Below, in pieces: positions 17,671-25,580 of a stretch of 64,000 bases of DNA (position 1 is its first letter; each line of letters opens with the position of its first letter). The translations under genes and the position numbers were made by a program. Source of the DNA: Aeromicrobium sp. IC_218 (GTDB taxonomy: Bacteria; Actinomycetota; Actinomycetes; Propionibacteriales; Nocardioidaceae); contig NZ_SJXM01000004.1 of assembly GCF_004336805.1 (NCBI RefSeq), positions 62,001-126,000 of the forward strand, read 5' to 3'. Below the pieces are notes generated by a model. The model made no database searches. It was not told the origin of the DNA and saw nothing but the letters and a program-made list of their open reading frames with translations.

Positions 17671-17974
17671 GAGGGGCTCCTTCTGCTGGGGACCGTCCTC
17701 GCACTCGGCGTGCGGTGCGAGCGGTGGGAGCGGCGGGGCTTCAGGGGGTGAGCTGCCGGACCCAGGCCTCACGCTTTCCCGGGCTCCGGGGTCTCGCAAC
17801 GCGTTGCGGAGAACGCTGCGGGACTAGTCCGACGGGACCCTTGCGGGCTCGTTGCGGGGTGCGGGACCATCCCGCAACAGCCCGCAGGATTCCGGCGGAC
17901 AAAACGTCTTGTCGCAACGGCCCTGGGAATGGCAGGGTCGCGCGTGGGAGCCCGCCCACGGAAGGAAGCGCGCC
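17671..17974. promoter_or_regulatory. Palindrome-rich divergent control region of the polysaccharide locus
   Basis: This 304-bp gap has no credible gene. It holds a perfect 14-bp palindrome CGCAACGCGTTGCG (17795-17808), a perfect 10-bp palindrome GGACTAGTCC (17821-17830), and an inverted pair GTTGCGGG/CCCGCAAC (17851-17858 and 17871-17878). TGCGGGAC occurs twice (17816-17823 and 17860-17867) and further TGCGGG/CCCGCA half-sites lie at 17842 and 17881. The first palindrome has the central-CG look of LacI-family operators. The arrangement suggests cooperative control of both transcription directions. The regulator is unknown; the nearby LAL protein is only a candidate. Confidence 0.55.
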
Positions 17975-19249
17975 ATGACCTGGTTGCTGGTGACGGCGAC
18001 GCTGATGCTCGGCCTCACGACCCTGTGCTGGGCCTGCGTCGGCCTCGCCCGGCTGCTGGTCCGGCCGGGCCGCGGACGCCACCTCGCGCACGAGGGGGCC
18101 GGCGAGCTGACCGCCCGTGACGTGGCCGTGCTGGTCGCCGCGCACGACGAGGAGGCGGTCATCACCGGCACCATCGAGGCGGCGGCGCACCTGGTCGGCG
18201 CCGACCAGGTCTTCGTCGTCTCCGACGCCTCCAGCGACACGACCGTCGACGTCGTGCGGGCGCACGGCGCGAACGTCCTGGACCTGTGGCCGAACCGCGG
18301 CAAGGCCGGCGCGCTCGTCGCGGGCCTGGAGCACTTCGACCTCGCGAGCCGGTTCGAGGTGGTCATGCTGCTGGACGCCGACAGCCGTCCGGCGGCGGAC
18401 TACCTGGAGACCGGGCTCCCGCTCTTCGAGCCCGGGGTCGTGGCGGTCGCCGGGCGGGCCACCACGCTGCAGGACACCCCGCCGCCGACCCGGGCCGGAC
18501 GCGTCCTGGTGGCGCACCGCGAGCGGATGTACCTGGCGGTGCAGACGCTGCACAAGTTCGGCCAGGCCGCCGCCCGGGCGAACGTCGTCACGATCGTGCC
18601 GGGGTTCGCCAGCATGTACCGCACCTCGATCCTGGACCAGGTCGACATCGCCGCCCCCGGCCTGGCGATCGAGGACTACAACATGACCTTCGAGATCCAC
18701 ACCAAGGAGCTCGGCCGCATCGCCTTCGACCCCCGTGCGGCGAAGGCGTACACGCAGGACCCCGACACGCTCGGCGACTACGTGCGCCAGATGAGCCGGT
18801 GGGGCCTGGGGTTCTGGCAGACCGTGCTGCGCCACCGCCCGCTCCTGCGCCCGGGCATCTTCCTGGCCAGCCTGGCGATGTTCTGCCTCGAGGTGGTGCT
18901 GAGCAGCCTGCTGCTCACCGTCGTGCTCCCGGCCGCGGCGCTCGGTGCGGTGGCGGCGCTGCTCAGCGGCACGGGCGCGGACGTCGGCGGGGCGGCCACG
19001 GCGGTCGACGTCTTCGTGCCGAGCACCGTGCTGGCCGCCGGCATCGTCCTGCCCGACCTGCTGCTCACCGCGTACGCGGCCCTGCTGGCCCGGCGCTGGA
19101 GCTACCTGTTCCTGGCCCCCGCGTTCGTCCTGCTGCGCATCGTCGACGCCTGGGTGAACCTGCGGGCGCTGGCCCGGGCGCTGCGCGGCGGCTCGTCGGG
19201 CGTCTGGCGCAGCCCGGCGCGGCGCGCGGTCGTCAGTCCGTCGTCCTGA
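17975..19249 (+). CDS. Processive family 2 glycosyltransferase (polysaccharide synthase)
   Basis: A 424-residue membrane GT2. One N-terminal helix (about residues 3-30) precedes the catalytic domain: VVSDASSDTT, the metal/UDP-binding DAD at 134-136, the catalytic ED at 233-234, and RQMSRW at 271-276, equivalent to the QxxRW of processive enzymes (cellulose, hyaluronan and PgaC/IcaA synthases). About four C-terminal hydrophobic segments follow (290-410). It therefore probably polymerises and extrudes a beta-linked glycan. ATG 17975 follows AAGGAAG at 17962-17968. It diverges from the UDP-sugar operon and overlaps the 3' end of the LAL regulator by 17 bases. Confidence 0.85.
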   Translation: MTWLLVTATLMLGLTTLCWACVGLARLLVRPGRGRHLAHEGAGELTARDVAVLVAAHDEEAVITGTIEAAAHLVGADQVFVVSDASSDTTVDVVRAHGANVLDLWPNRGKAGALVAGLEHFDLASRFEVVMLLDADSRPAADYLETGLPLFEPGVVAVAGRATTLQDTPPPTRAGRVLVAHRERMYLAVQTLHKFGQAAARANVVTIVPGFASMYRTSILDQVDIAAPGLAIEDYNMTFEIHTKELGRIAFDPRAAKAYTQDPDTLGDYVRQMSRWGLGFWQTVLRHRPLLRPGIFLASLAMFCLEVVLSSLLLTVVLPAAALGAVAALLSGTGADVGGAATAVDVFVPSTVLAAGIVLPDLLLTAYAALLARRWSYLFLAPAFVLLRIVDAWVNLRALARALRGGSSGVWRSPARRAVVSPSS

Positions 19250-21878
19250 GCCGGCCGTCCAGCACGGCCACCAGCTGGGCCCGCGAGGCGACGCCGATCG
19301 TGCGGTAGATGCGGGTCAGCCGCAGCTCCACCGAGCGCACCGACAGGTGCAGGTCGGCGGCGATCTCCCGGGTGCGGCGCCCGGCCATGGCGAGCCGGAC
19401 GATGTGCCGCTCCTCCTCCGACAGCGCGGCGACGGCCTCGACGTACGGGTCGCGCGCCACCGGCTTGAGCTGCTCGGCGAGCCGCTCGGCCCAGGCGTGG
19501 GCGCCGCTGCGCTCGAACGTCGCGTCGGCCAGCATGCGGATGCGGCGGGCCTCGTCGACGTCGCCGCCCTCGGCGAGCCGTTCGGCGTAGGCGGTGAGGG
19601 TGCGGCCGAGCTCGTAGGGAGAGGTGTCGGGCGAGGCGTCGGCGACGACCTTGGCCAGGTAGGGGACGGCCTCGGGCACCGGCAGCAGCAGCCCGCGGGC
19701 GCGGGCGAGCGCGATGCGGCTCCAGGGCGACGGGTTCGGCCCGACCCGCTGCTCGAGCAGGGTCAGGACCGACCGGCCCTCGCCGGCCCGGCCGGTGCGC
19801 ACGCAGGTCTCGACGTAGTCGGCGCCGTGGCGCAGCAGCGCGGGGTCGCGGAAGGCCAGGCCCTCGGCGTGGGCGCGGCGCAGCACCTCGAGCGCGGCGT
19901 CCCAGTCCTCCTCCAGCACGTGGGTCGCGCCGAGCAGCGACAGCAGACGGGCGTGGACGGACGGCGCGGAGTGCCGCTGGGCCTGGCTGAGCCCGACGGC
20001 GATCAGGTCGCGGGCGCGGTCGAGCCGCCCGTCGGACCAGGCGTACCAGGCGCGGACGTACGCCTCCTCGCTCGGCCCGTGGAACGTCCAGGGCCGGTTC
20101 TCCTCCCAGTCGTCGATCGCCGCCCGGCCGCGCCGCAGGTGGCCGGACCGGGTCTCGTTGAGCACCTGGCCGTAGCGGGCCAGCTGGCCCCACACCGCGG
20201 TCGCGGACCGGCGGCGGGTCAGCGCGACGGTGAACAGCCGGCGGGCGAGGGCGTGCTGCTGGCGCAGCGTGGCCGCCCGGCCGGCGAGCACGAGGTGCGG
20301 CAGGGGCATCGAGCGCGGGTCCTCGGCATCGGGGTCGCGACCCGGGGCGGGGTCCTTGCCCTCCAGCGCGTCCAGCACGTCGGCGAGCCGGCGCACCTGT
20401 GCCTCCCGCTCCGGGGTGAGCGCGGCACCGAGCTGCTCGAGCCGCTCCAGCTGGGCACGGGCGGGGCCGGGCTGCCAGCGCTCGACGTGCGACATCGTGG
20501 TGAGCTCCAGCAGCGCGACGGCGGCCTCCGGCTCGTCGACGGCCTCGGCGTCCACGAGCGCGTTGACCATCTCGTCGCTCGTGCGGCGGACGTCGAGCAG
20601 CTCGATGGTGAGCCGCAGCGCCATGAGGTTGAGCGGCTCGCCGGTCTGGGCGAGGTCGATGTCGCGCACGTAGCGCCCGGCCAGGCTCGTCTCGCCCCGC
20701 TCGAGCAGCCGCACGACGAGCCGGCTGAGCGCCTCGCCGTGCTGCGCGCCGGACGGGACGCCCGCGGCCCGCTCGGCGTACTCGACGGCCGGCCAGACGA
20801 AGCTCTCCTCGGCGAGGTCGACGGCGGCCTCGACGAGGGACGTGGCGTGCAGGTGCAGCCCGTCGACGAAGCTGAGGTGCCACGCGGCGATGCGCGGCTC
20901 GTCCTTGGCCGCCTCGGCGAGCGCGGCGTGCAGCGAGCGCCGCCGCTGCCCGGACTGGCTCCAGTACAGGTGGGTGCGCACCCGCGGGTCCTGGACGACG
21001 ACGTGGGAGCCGAGCGCGCGCAGCAGGCCCAGGTCGACCAGGTCCTCCAGGGCCCCGCTCCACTTCGGGTCGAGCGAGAGCAGCGCCTCGCGATGCGCGA
21101 GCGGAGCGAGGGACGCGACGGCGAGCGGACGACGCAGCGCCGGCTCCAGCCCGTCCAGACGCTGCTCGGCGACCGCGTCGAGGGTCGGGCTCGGGCGGAG
21201 CGGCAGGGCGAGCCGGGTGCTGCCGTTGAGCTGGTCCGAGCCCAGCAGGCTCAGCTGCTCGGTCAGGAGCTTGGGGTTGCCCCCGGCGAAGTGCGCGACG
21301 ATCGGGACGAGCGCAGGGTCGGCGTCGCCGAGCAGGCCCTGGACGAGCTCGTGGCTGCGGCTGCGGCTCAGCGGGGCCAGGGTCAGGGTGCGCAGGGCGG
21401 CGAACGGGCCGCCGGCCGGCTGGGTCGTCGTGGTCATGACCATGCGCAGGTTGGTGCCGGGCAGCCGGCTCGCGACGGTGCCCAGGAGGCTCTGGCTCAC
21501 CTCGTCCATGAGGTCGACGTCGTCCAGCAGCACCAGCGTCGGCGACAGCCGCATGCCGGCGAGCAGCGTGACCAGGTCGTGGCCGGCGGCGAACAGGCCG
21601 ACGGGATCGTCGCTGCGCACGTCCAGGTGACGCACCAGCTCACCGCGGTGGTCGCCGCGCAGCTCGGCCAGCAGGGCCGAGACGCCCGAGACCGGGAACC
21701 CCGCCTCCGCCGGGTTCGCCCGGACGACGACGGTCGGGAGGCTCGGATGGGAGCGCAGCCGGTCCAGCAGGTGCGACTTGCCCGAGCCGGGCTCGCCCAC
21801 GACGACGAGCGCGCTCTCCGGGGCGTCGAGCATCGCGGCGACGGTCTGGGTGATCTGGGCGGCGTCCGGTGTGTGCAT
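19233..21878 (-). CDS. LAL-type LuxR family regulator (large ATP-binding)
   Basis: An 881-residue regulator of the MalT/LAL class. Residues 28-35 are the Walker A motif GEPGSGKS and LVLLDDVDLM near 140 is the Walker B; a long TPR-like helical region follows. The C terminus is a LuxR/GerE helix-turn-helix (AALSEEERHIVRLAMAGRRT, then REIAADLHLSVRSVELRLTR). Such proteins activate target operons after ligand and ATP binding. ATG 21878 follows GGGAGAA. Its 3' end overlaps the convergent GT2 gene, which makes the polysaccharide locus a plausible target, but this is only positional. Confidence 0.85.
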   Translation of the reverse strand: MHTPDAAQITQTVAAMLDAPESALVVVGEPGSGKSHLLDRLRSHPSLPTVVVRANPAEAGFPVSGVSALLAELRGDHRGELVRHLDVRSDDPVGLFAAGHDLVTLLAGMRLSPTLVLLDDVDLMDEVSQSLLGTVASRLPGTNLRMVMTTTTQPAGGPFAALRTLTLAPLSRSRSHELVQGLLGDADPALVPIVAHFAGGNPKLLTEQLSLLGSDQLNGSTRLALPLRPSPTLDAVAEQRLDGLEPALRRPLAVASLAPLAHREALLSLDPKWSGALEDLVDLGLLRALGSHVVVQDPRVRTHLYWSQSGQRRRSLHAALAEAAKDEPRIAAWHLSFVDGLHLHATSLVEAAVDLAEESFVWPAVEYAERAAGVPSGAQHGEALSRLVVRLLERGETSLAGRYVRDIDLAQTGEPLNLMALRLTIELLDVRRTSDEMVNALVDAEAVDEPEAAVALLELTTMSHVERWQPGPARAQLERLEQLGAALTPEREAQVRRLADVLDALEGKDPAPGRDPDAEDPRSMPLPHLVLAGRAATLRQQHALARRLFTVALTRRRSATAVWGQLARYGQVLNETRSGHLRRGRAAIDDWEENRPWTFHGPSEEAYVRAWYAWSDGRLDRARDLIAVGLSQAQRHSAPSVHARLLSLLGATHVLEEDWDAALEVLRRAHAEGLAFRDPALLRHGADYVETCVRTGRAGEGRSVLTLLEQRVGPNPSPWSRIALARARGLLLPVPEAVPYLAKVVADASPDTSPYELGRTLTAYAERLAEGGDVDEARRIRMLADATFERSGAHAWAERLAEQLKPVARDPYVEAVAALSEEERHIVRLAMAGRRTREIAADLHLSVRSVELRLTRIYRTIGVASRAQLVAVLDGRLRTTD

Positions 21879-22064
21879 GCGTTCTCCCGCAGTGCGTCGG
21901 GGGGCGTCAGAGTGGGGTCGTTCGGTGGCTCCTGGTTCGGGTCGCGGCGGGGGGCCGCCGGGCTCGGCGACGACAATGTAACGCGGTTCACAGGTCGGGA
22001 AAACGGTTTCGGCAGCAAAGGGCCCGGGGTGCCTAGCCCGGTCCCACGTGCCAGACTCCGGCGC
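21879..22064. other. Divergent region between LAL regulator and adenosine deaminase
   Basis: 186 bases without a gene. GGGAGAA is the ribosome binding site of the LAL gene. CAGACT at 22052-22057 precedes the deaminase ATG by 7 bases. An AT-richer stretch around 21973-22018 may hold the LAL promoter; no clear palindrome. Confidence 0.45.
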
Positions 22065-23093
22065 ATGAGCGACCTGCACGCGTTCGCCGCCGGCCTGCCC
22101 AAGGCCGAGCTCCACGTCCACCACGTCGGCTCGGCCTCGCCCCGCACGGTCGCCGAGCTGGCCGGCCGCCACGCGGGGTCGTCGCCGGTCCCGGCCGACC
22201 CCGACGCGCTGGCGGACTACTTCACGTTCACCGACTTCGGCCACTTCATCGAGGTCTACCTGTCGGTCGTCGACCTCGTGCGCACCCCCGAGGACGTCTG
22301 GACGCTGACCTACGAGGTCGCCCAGGACCTGGCCGCCCAGCAGGTGCGGTACGCCGAGCTGACCCTCACCCCGTACACGTCGATCGTCCGCGGCATCGCG
22401 GCCGAGGCGTACTGCGAGGCCGTGGAGGACGCGCGGCTGAGGGCGGAGCGCGACCTCGGCGTCACGCTGCGCTGGTGCTTCGACATCCCCGGCGAGTCCG
22501 GGCTGGAGGCGGCCGACGTCACGCTCGACACCGCGCTGCGGCTGCGCCCCGACGGCCTCGTCTCGTTCGGCCTGGGCGGCCCCGAGCTCGGCGTGCCGCG
22601 GCCCCAGTTCGCCCCGCACTTCGAGCAGGCGCGGGCGGCCGGGCTGCACAGCGTCCCGCACTCGGGGGAGTCGACGGACGCGCAGTCGGTGTGGGACGCG
22701 GTCGAGCACCTGGGCGCCGAGCGCGTCGGGCACGGCATCCGCAGCGTCGACGACCCGGCGCTGCTGGCGGTGCTGGCCGAGCGGGGCATCGCGCTGGAGG
22801 TGTGCCCGACGTCGAACGTCCGCACCCGCTCGGTGCCGTCGCTGGAGGCGCACCCGCTGCCGGTCATCGCCGCCGCCGGGGTGGAGTTCTCCATCTCCTC
22901 GGACGACCCGCCGATGTTCGGCACGACGCTCACCGACGAGTACGTCGTGGCGGCCGGCCTGCTGGGCCTGGACGAGGCGGGCGTCGCCGAGCTCGCCCGC
23001 CAGGCGGTGCGCCAGTCGTTCCTGGACGAGCCGGGCAAGGCGTCCCTGCTCGCCGAGGTCGACGCCTACGCGTCCGGCTCGACGGCGCCCTGA
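22065..23093 (+). CDS. add: Adenosine deaminase family protein
   Basis: A 342-residue amidohydrolase-fold deaminase converting adenosine to inosine (purine salvage) or acting on a related purine. Zinc-site motifs are KAELHVHHVGS near residue 15, HSGES, GHGIR and SSDDPPMFGTTL. The usual HVHLEGS and HAGE are altered to HVHHVGS and HSGE, a variant I associate with an actinobacterial subgroup, so aminodeoxyfutalosine or another substrate is possible. The ATG at 22065 has CAGACT seven bases upstream and no clear Shine-Dalgarno sequence. Divergent from the LAL regulator. Confidence 0.8.
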   Translation: MSDLHAFAAGLPKAELHVHHVGSASPRTVAELAGRHAGSSPVPADPDALADYFTFTDFGHFIEVYLSVVDLVRTPEDVWTLTYEVAQDLAAQQVRYAELTLTPYTSIVRGIAAEAYCEAVEDARLRAERDLGVTLRWCFDIPGESGLEAADVTLDTALRLRPDGLVSFGLGGPELGVPRPQFAPHFEQARAAGLHSVPHSGESTDAQSVWDAVEHLGAERVGHGIRSVDDPALLAVLAERGIALEVCPTSNVRTRSVPSLEAHPLPVIAAAGVEFSISSDDPPMFGTTLTDEYVVAAGLLGLDEAGVAELARQAVRQSFLDEPGKASLLAEVDAYASGSTAP

Positions 23094-23247
23094 GGGGGCG
23101 GTGCTCGCCTGGCTCCACGGGCGGGTCGACGACCCCGGGTTCCACGACGACGACCGCAGGACCGCGCCCTGGCCGACCGCCTGCGTGACCGGCTGACGAG
23201 CCCGGCCGGCTAGGGGCGCCCCCCGGCGTCCCCGGCCGGCCGTCGGC

Positions 23248-24039
23248 TCAGCCCCAGTTCGTGCCGCGCGAGCGGGTCACGATGCGGGTCCACGGACCCT
23301 TGGGGACGTCCCGGCTGTCGACGAACCGCCAGCGGACGCCGCGGGTGATGCCGTTGGTGCTGGCGAAGCCCAGGCAGCCGGTGAGCGCGGGCGACACGTC
23401 CATGCCGGCGCCGCCGTACCGCTTGTTCTTGGGCCGCTGGTTCTTGGTGCCGAAGACGTAGCGGGTGTCGCTGTACTGGCCCGGTCCGGCGTCCTGGATC
23501 TGTCCGTAGCAGCGCCGGTTGCCCTTGCGCAGCTCCACCCAGCGGTTCTTCATGAGGCTGTACGCGCGGTTCTTGACCTTGCCGCGGTAGGCGCTCTGGT
23601 TGGCCCACGGCACGACCTTGCCGCGGCTGCGGAAGTTCTTGGTGACGTTGACGTCGTCGTAGGGCAGGTCCAGGTAGAACGGGTTCTCCTTCGGCTTCAT
23701 GTGCCGGGGGAAGTAGCCGTTGCTGCGGGTGCGCCGCTCGGTGCGGCAGTCGCCGTTCTTGCGGACGCCGTCGCAGCCGCCGAAGCGCTTGTACCAGCGG
23801 TCGTCGTAGGCCGAGATGCGCTGCGAGCCGTCCGAGGCGGACGGGTCGAAGATCTCGCCGACCCAGAAGGTCGTGGCGGTGATGTTGGTGTGCCAGGGGT
23901 ACTTGGACGCCTTGGCGGAGCTCGGCGCGGTGGTCGTGCCCAGGGCGACGGCCAGGGTGGTCAGCAGCGCGGTGGCGGCGACGAGCACGCGGCGGCCGCG
24001 GCGCGAGCGCGGCACGCGGGGGTGGGGGAGGCGATTCAC
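23248..24039 (-). CDS. Secreted four-cysteine protein, paralogue 2
   Basis: A 263-residue secreted protein closely matching the product of 11223-12002. A basic, Arg-rich N terminus is followed by a signal peptide core (VLVAATALLTTLAVALG) and probable cleavage after SAKA. The mature part has YPWHTNITATTFWVGEIFDP, GGCDG, CRTERR, LMKNRWVELRKG, CYGQIQDAGPG and GAGMDVSPALTGCLGF. Both copies keep all four cysteines, suggesting two disulfides. This copy is more basic, lacks the membrane-anchor look and stands alone, so it may be the soluble form. Start GTG 24039 is chosen for the signal peptide; the upstream sequence is operator-like, not coding. Confidence 0.7.
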   Translation of the reverse strand: MNRLPHPRVPRSRRGRRVLVAATALLTTLAVALGTTTAPSSAKASKYPWHTNITATTFWVGEIFDPSASDGSQRISAYDDRWYKRFGGCDGVRKNGDCRTERRTRSNGYFPRHMKPKENPFYLDLPYDDVNVTKNFRSRGKVVPWANQSAYRGKVKNRAYSLMKNRWVELRKGNRRCYGQIQDAGPGQYSDTRYVFGTKNQRPKNKRYGGAGMDVSPALTGCLGFASTNGITRGVRWRFVDSRDVPKGPWTRIVTRSRGTNWG

Positions 24040-24056
24040 GGGCAACGATTCTCCCG

Positions 24057-24101
24057 GATTTTGGCGGAAAAAGCCAAAATCTGCGCAACAACGGTTGCGC
24101 A
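24057..24101. promoter_or_regulatory. Two adjacent perfect inverted repeats in a divergent promoter
   Basis: GATTTTGGC (24057-24065) and GCCAAAATC (24073-24081) form one perfect 9-base inverted repeat. TGCGCAAC (24082-24089) and GTTGCGCA (24094-24101) form a second perfect 8-base one immediately next to it. They lie between the secreted-protein gene and the SDR gene, and the second covers the expected -35 position of the SDR promoter. This looks like one or two repressor sites. Confidence 0.6.
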
Positions 24102-24121
24102 CCGCGGGGACGTCCACCGTC

Positions 24122-24127
24122 TAGCAT
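24122..24127 (+). promoter_or_regulatory. -10 box TAGCAT, leaderless promoter
   Basis: TAGCAT lies 6 bases before the ATG at 24134, with no ribosome binding site. Confidence 0.5.
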
Positions 24128-24133
24128 CGCGGC

Positions 24134-24928
24134 ATGTCCATCCCCACCGACGCGCGCGTCCTGGTCACCGGGGCCGCCTCGGGCCTCGGTCTCGCCCTCG
24201 TCCGCCAGCTGGTCGACCGTGGGTGCCACGTGCTCGCCACCGACGTCGCCGAGACCCTCCCCGACTCCCTGGCCGGCCTCGACCGCGTGACCTACCGCCG
24301 TCTCGACGTGACCAGCGACGTCGACTGGGCGGGCGCCCGCGACCACGTCGTGGAGACGTGGGGACGCCTCGACGTCCTGTTCAACAACGCCGGTGTCGCC
24401 GCGGGCGGGCGCATCGAGCTGACCGAGATGGACCAGTGGCAGTGGATCGTCGACGTGAACCTGCTCGGCGTCGTCCGCGGCTGCCGCGCGTTCGCGCCGC
24501 TCATGGTCGAGCAGGGCTCCGGCCACCTGGTGAACACCGCGTCCGCCGCCGGCCTGGTGCACATGCCGACGATGAGCGAGTACAACGCGGTGAAGGCCGG
24601 TGTGGTCGCGCTCAGCGAGACGCTGTTCTTCGAGCTGCACGACGCCGGCGTGCACGTCACCGCCGTGTGCCCGACGTTCTTCCGCACCAACCTGGCCGCC
24701 TCGCTGCGCGGCAAGGACGAGCAGGCCCAGCAGACCGCCGAGAAGCTCATCTCGCGGGCCAAGGTCGGCGCCGACGAGGTCGCCGAGCGGGTGCTCGACG
24801 GGGTCGACCACGACCGCCGCCTGGTGGTGCCCAACGCCGACGGCCGCGCCATCTACGCGCTCAAGCGCCACGCGCGTCCGCTCTACGACCGGCTCGTGCT
24901 GCGCACGCTGCGCGGCCGGAGCCGCTGA
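24134..24928 (+). CDS. Short-chain dehydrogenase/reductase
   Basis: A 264-residue classical SDR. The cofactor motif VTGAASGLG is at 9-17, NNAGVAAGG follows, and the catalytic set has serine in VNTASAAG and tyrosine/lysine in YNAVKAG. An aspartate after the second beta strand (ATDVAE) suggests NAD(H) preference. The substrate is not identifiable. Its TGA overlaps the ATG of the histidine phosphatase by one base, and a second SDR follows, so the three genes form one operon. The TAGCAT box six bases before the ATG suggests a leaderless message. Confidence 0.88.
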   Translation: MSIPTDARVLVTGAASGLGLALVRQLVDRGCHVLATDVAETLPDSLAGLDRVTYRRLDVTSDVDWAGARDHVVETWGRLDVLFNNAGVAAGGRIELTEMDQWQWIVDVNLLGVVRGCRAFAPLMVEQGSGHLVNTASAAGLVHMPTMSEYNAVKAGVVALSETLFFELHDAGVHVTAVCPTFFRTNLAASLRGKDEQAQQTAEKLISRAKVGADEVAERVLDGVDHDRRLVVPNADGRAIYALKRHARPLYDRLVLRTLRGRSR

Positions 24929-25572
24929 TGGGCACGCTGCTGCTCGTCCGCCACGGCCAGGCCTCGTTCGGCACCGACGACTACGACCGGCTCACCGCCT
25001 TGGGCGAGCGCCAGTCGCTCAACCTCGGGTACGCGTGGGAGGCCGGTGGCTGGAGCCCGGACGTGGCGATGGTCGGCTCGCTCAAGCGCCACCACCAGAC
25101 CGCGATCGCGTCGCTGGACGTGCTCGGCGACGTCGACGGCTACGACCAGGACGCCGGGTGGGACGAGCTGGACTTCGAGCCGCTCGTCGACGCCTACGCC
25201 CCCGGCACGCCGCGCGACGACCCGAAGGGCTTCCAGAAGGCGTTCGTCGCGGCGACCGCTGCCTGGACGCGCGCCGAGCTGACCGGCGTCGCTGAGACGT
25301 TCACCGACTTCAGCGCGCGGGTGCTCACCGCGTTCGAGGCCGTCGCGTCGTCGGTCGGCCGCGGCCGGACCGGCGTCGTGTTCACCTCGGGAGGGCCGAT
25401 CGCCGTCGTCGCCGCGCACCTGCTCGGCGGCGGCCCTGACCTGTGGTCGCGGCTCAACGCGGCCATGGTCAACACCAGCACCACCAAGATCGTCCTGGGC
25501 TCGGCCGGCCGCACGCTCATCAGCTTCAACGAGCACGGCCACCTGCCCGCCTCCGACGTCACCTACCGATAG
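24928..25572 (+). CDS. Histidine phosphatase (phosphoglycerate mutase-like) family protein
   Basis: A 214-residue branch-1 histidine phosphatase. The N-terminal LLLVRHGQASF contains the catalytic RHG; GSLKRHHQTA supplies the second arginine/histidine pair, the mid-protein ELDFEP the acid, and FTSGGPIAVVAAHLL holds the region where most members have a conserved His. In that last motif the usual SHG is SGG (TSGGPI), so the second catalytic histidine looks replaced. The start overlaps the SDR stop (TGATG). The substrate is unknown; the SDR operon gives no clear pathway. Confidence 0.82.
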   Translation: MGTLLLVRHGQASFGTDDYDRLTALGERQSLNLGYAWEAGGWSPDVAMVGSLKRHHQTAIASLDVLGDVDGYDQDAGWDELDFEPLVDAYAPGTPRDDPKGFQKAFVAATAAWTRAELTGVAETFTDFSARVLTAFEAVASSVGRGRTGVVFTSGGPIAVVAAHLLGGGPDLWSRLNAAMVNTSTTKIVLGSAGRTLISFNEHGHLPASDVTYR

Positions 25573-25580
25573 GAGCCACC

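Noticed and set aside
19347-22040. Long plus-strand frame opposite the LAL regulator
   Set aside because: No motifs and biased composition; the minus-strand protein has Walker and LuxR signatures. Only the 3' part, from 22065, is a real gene (adenosine deaminase).
23101-23213. Possible broken gene: VLAWLHGRVDDPGFHDDDR then, after a frame shift, ALADRLRDRLTSPAG
   Set aside because: Too short to identify and could be chance in GC-rich sequence; no parent gene is recognisable.
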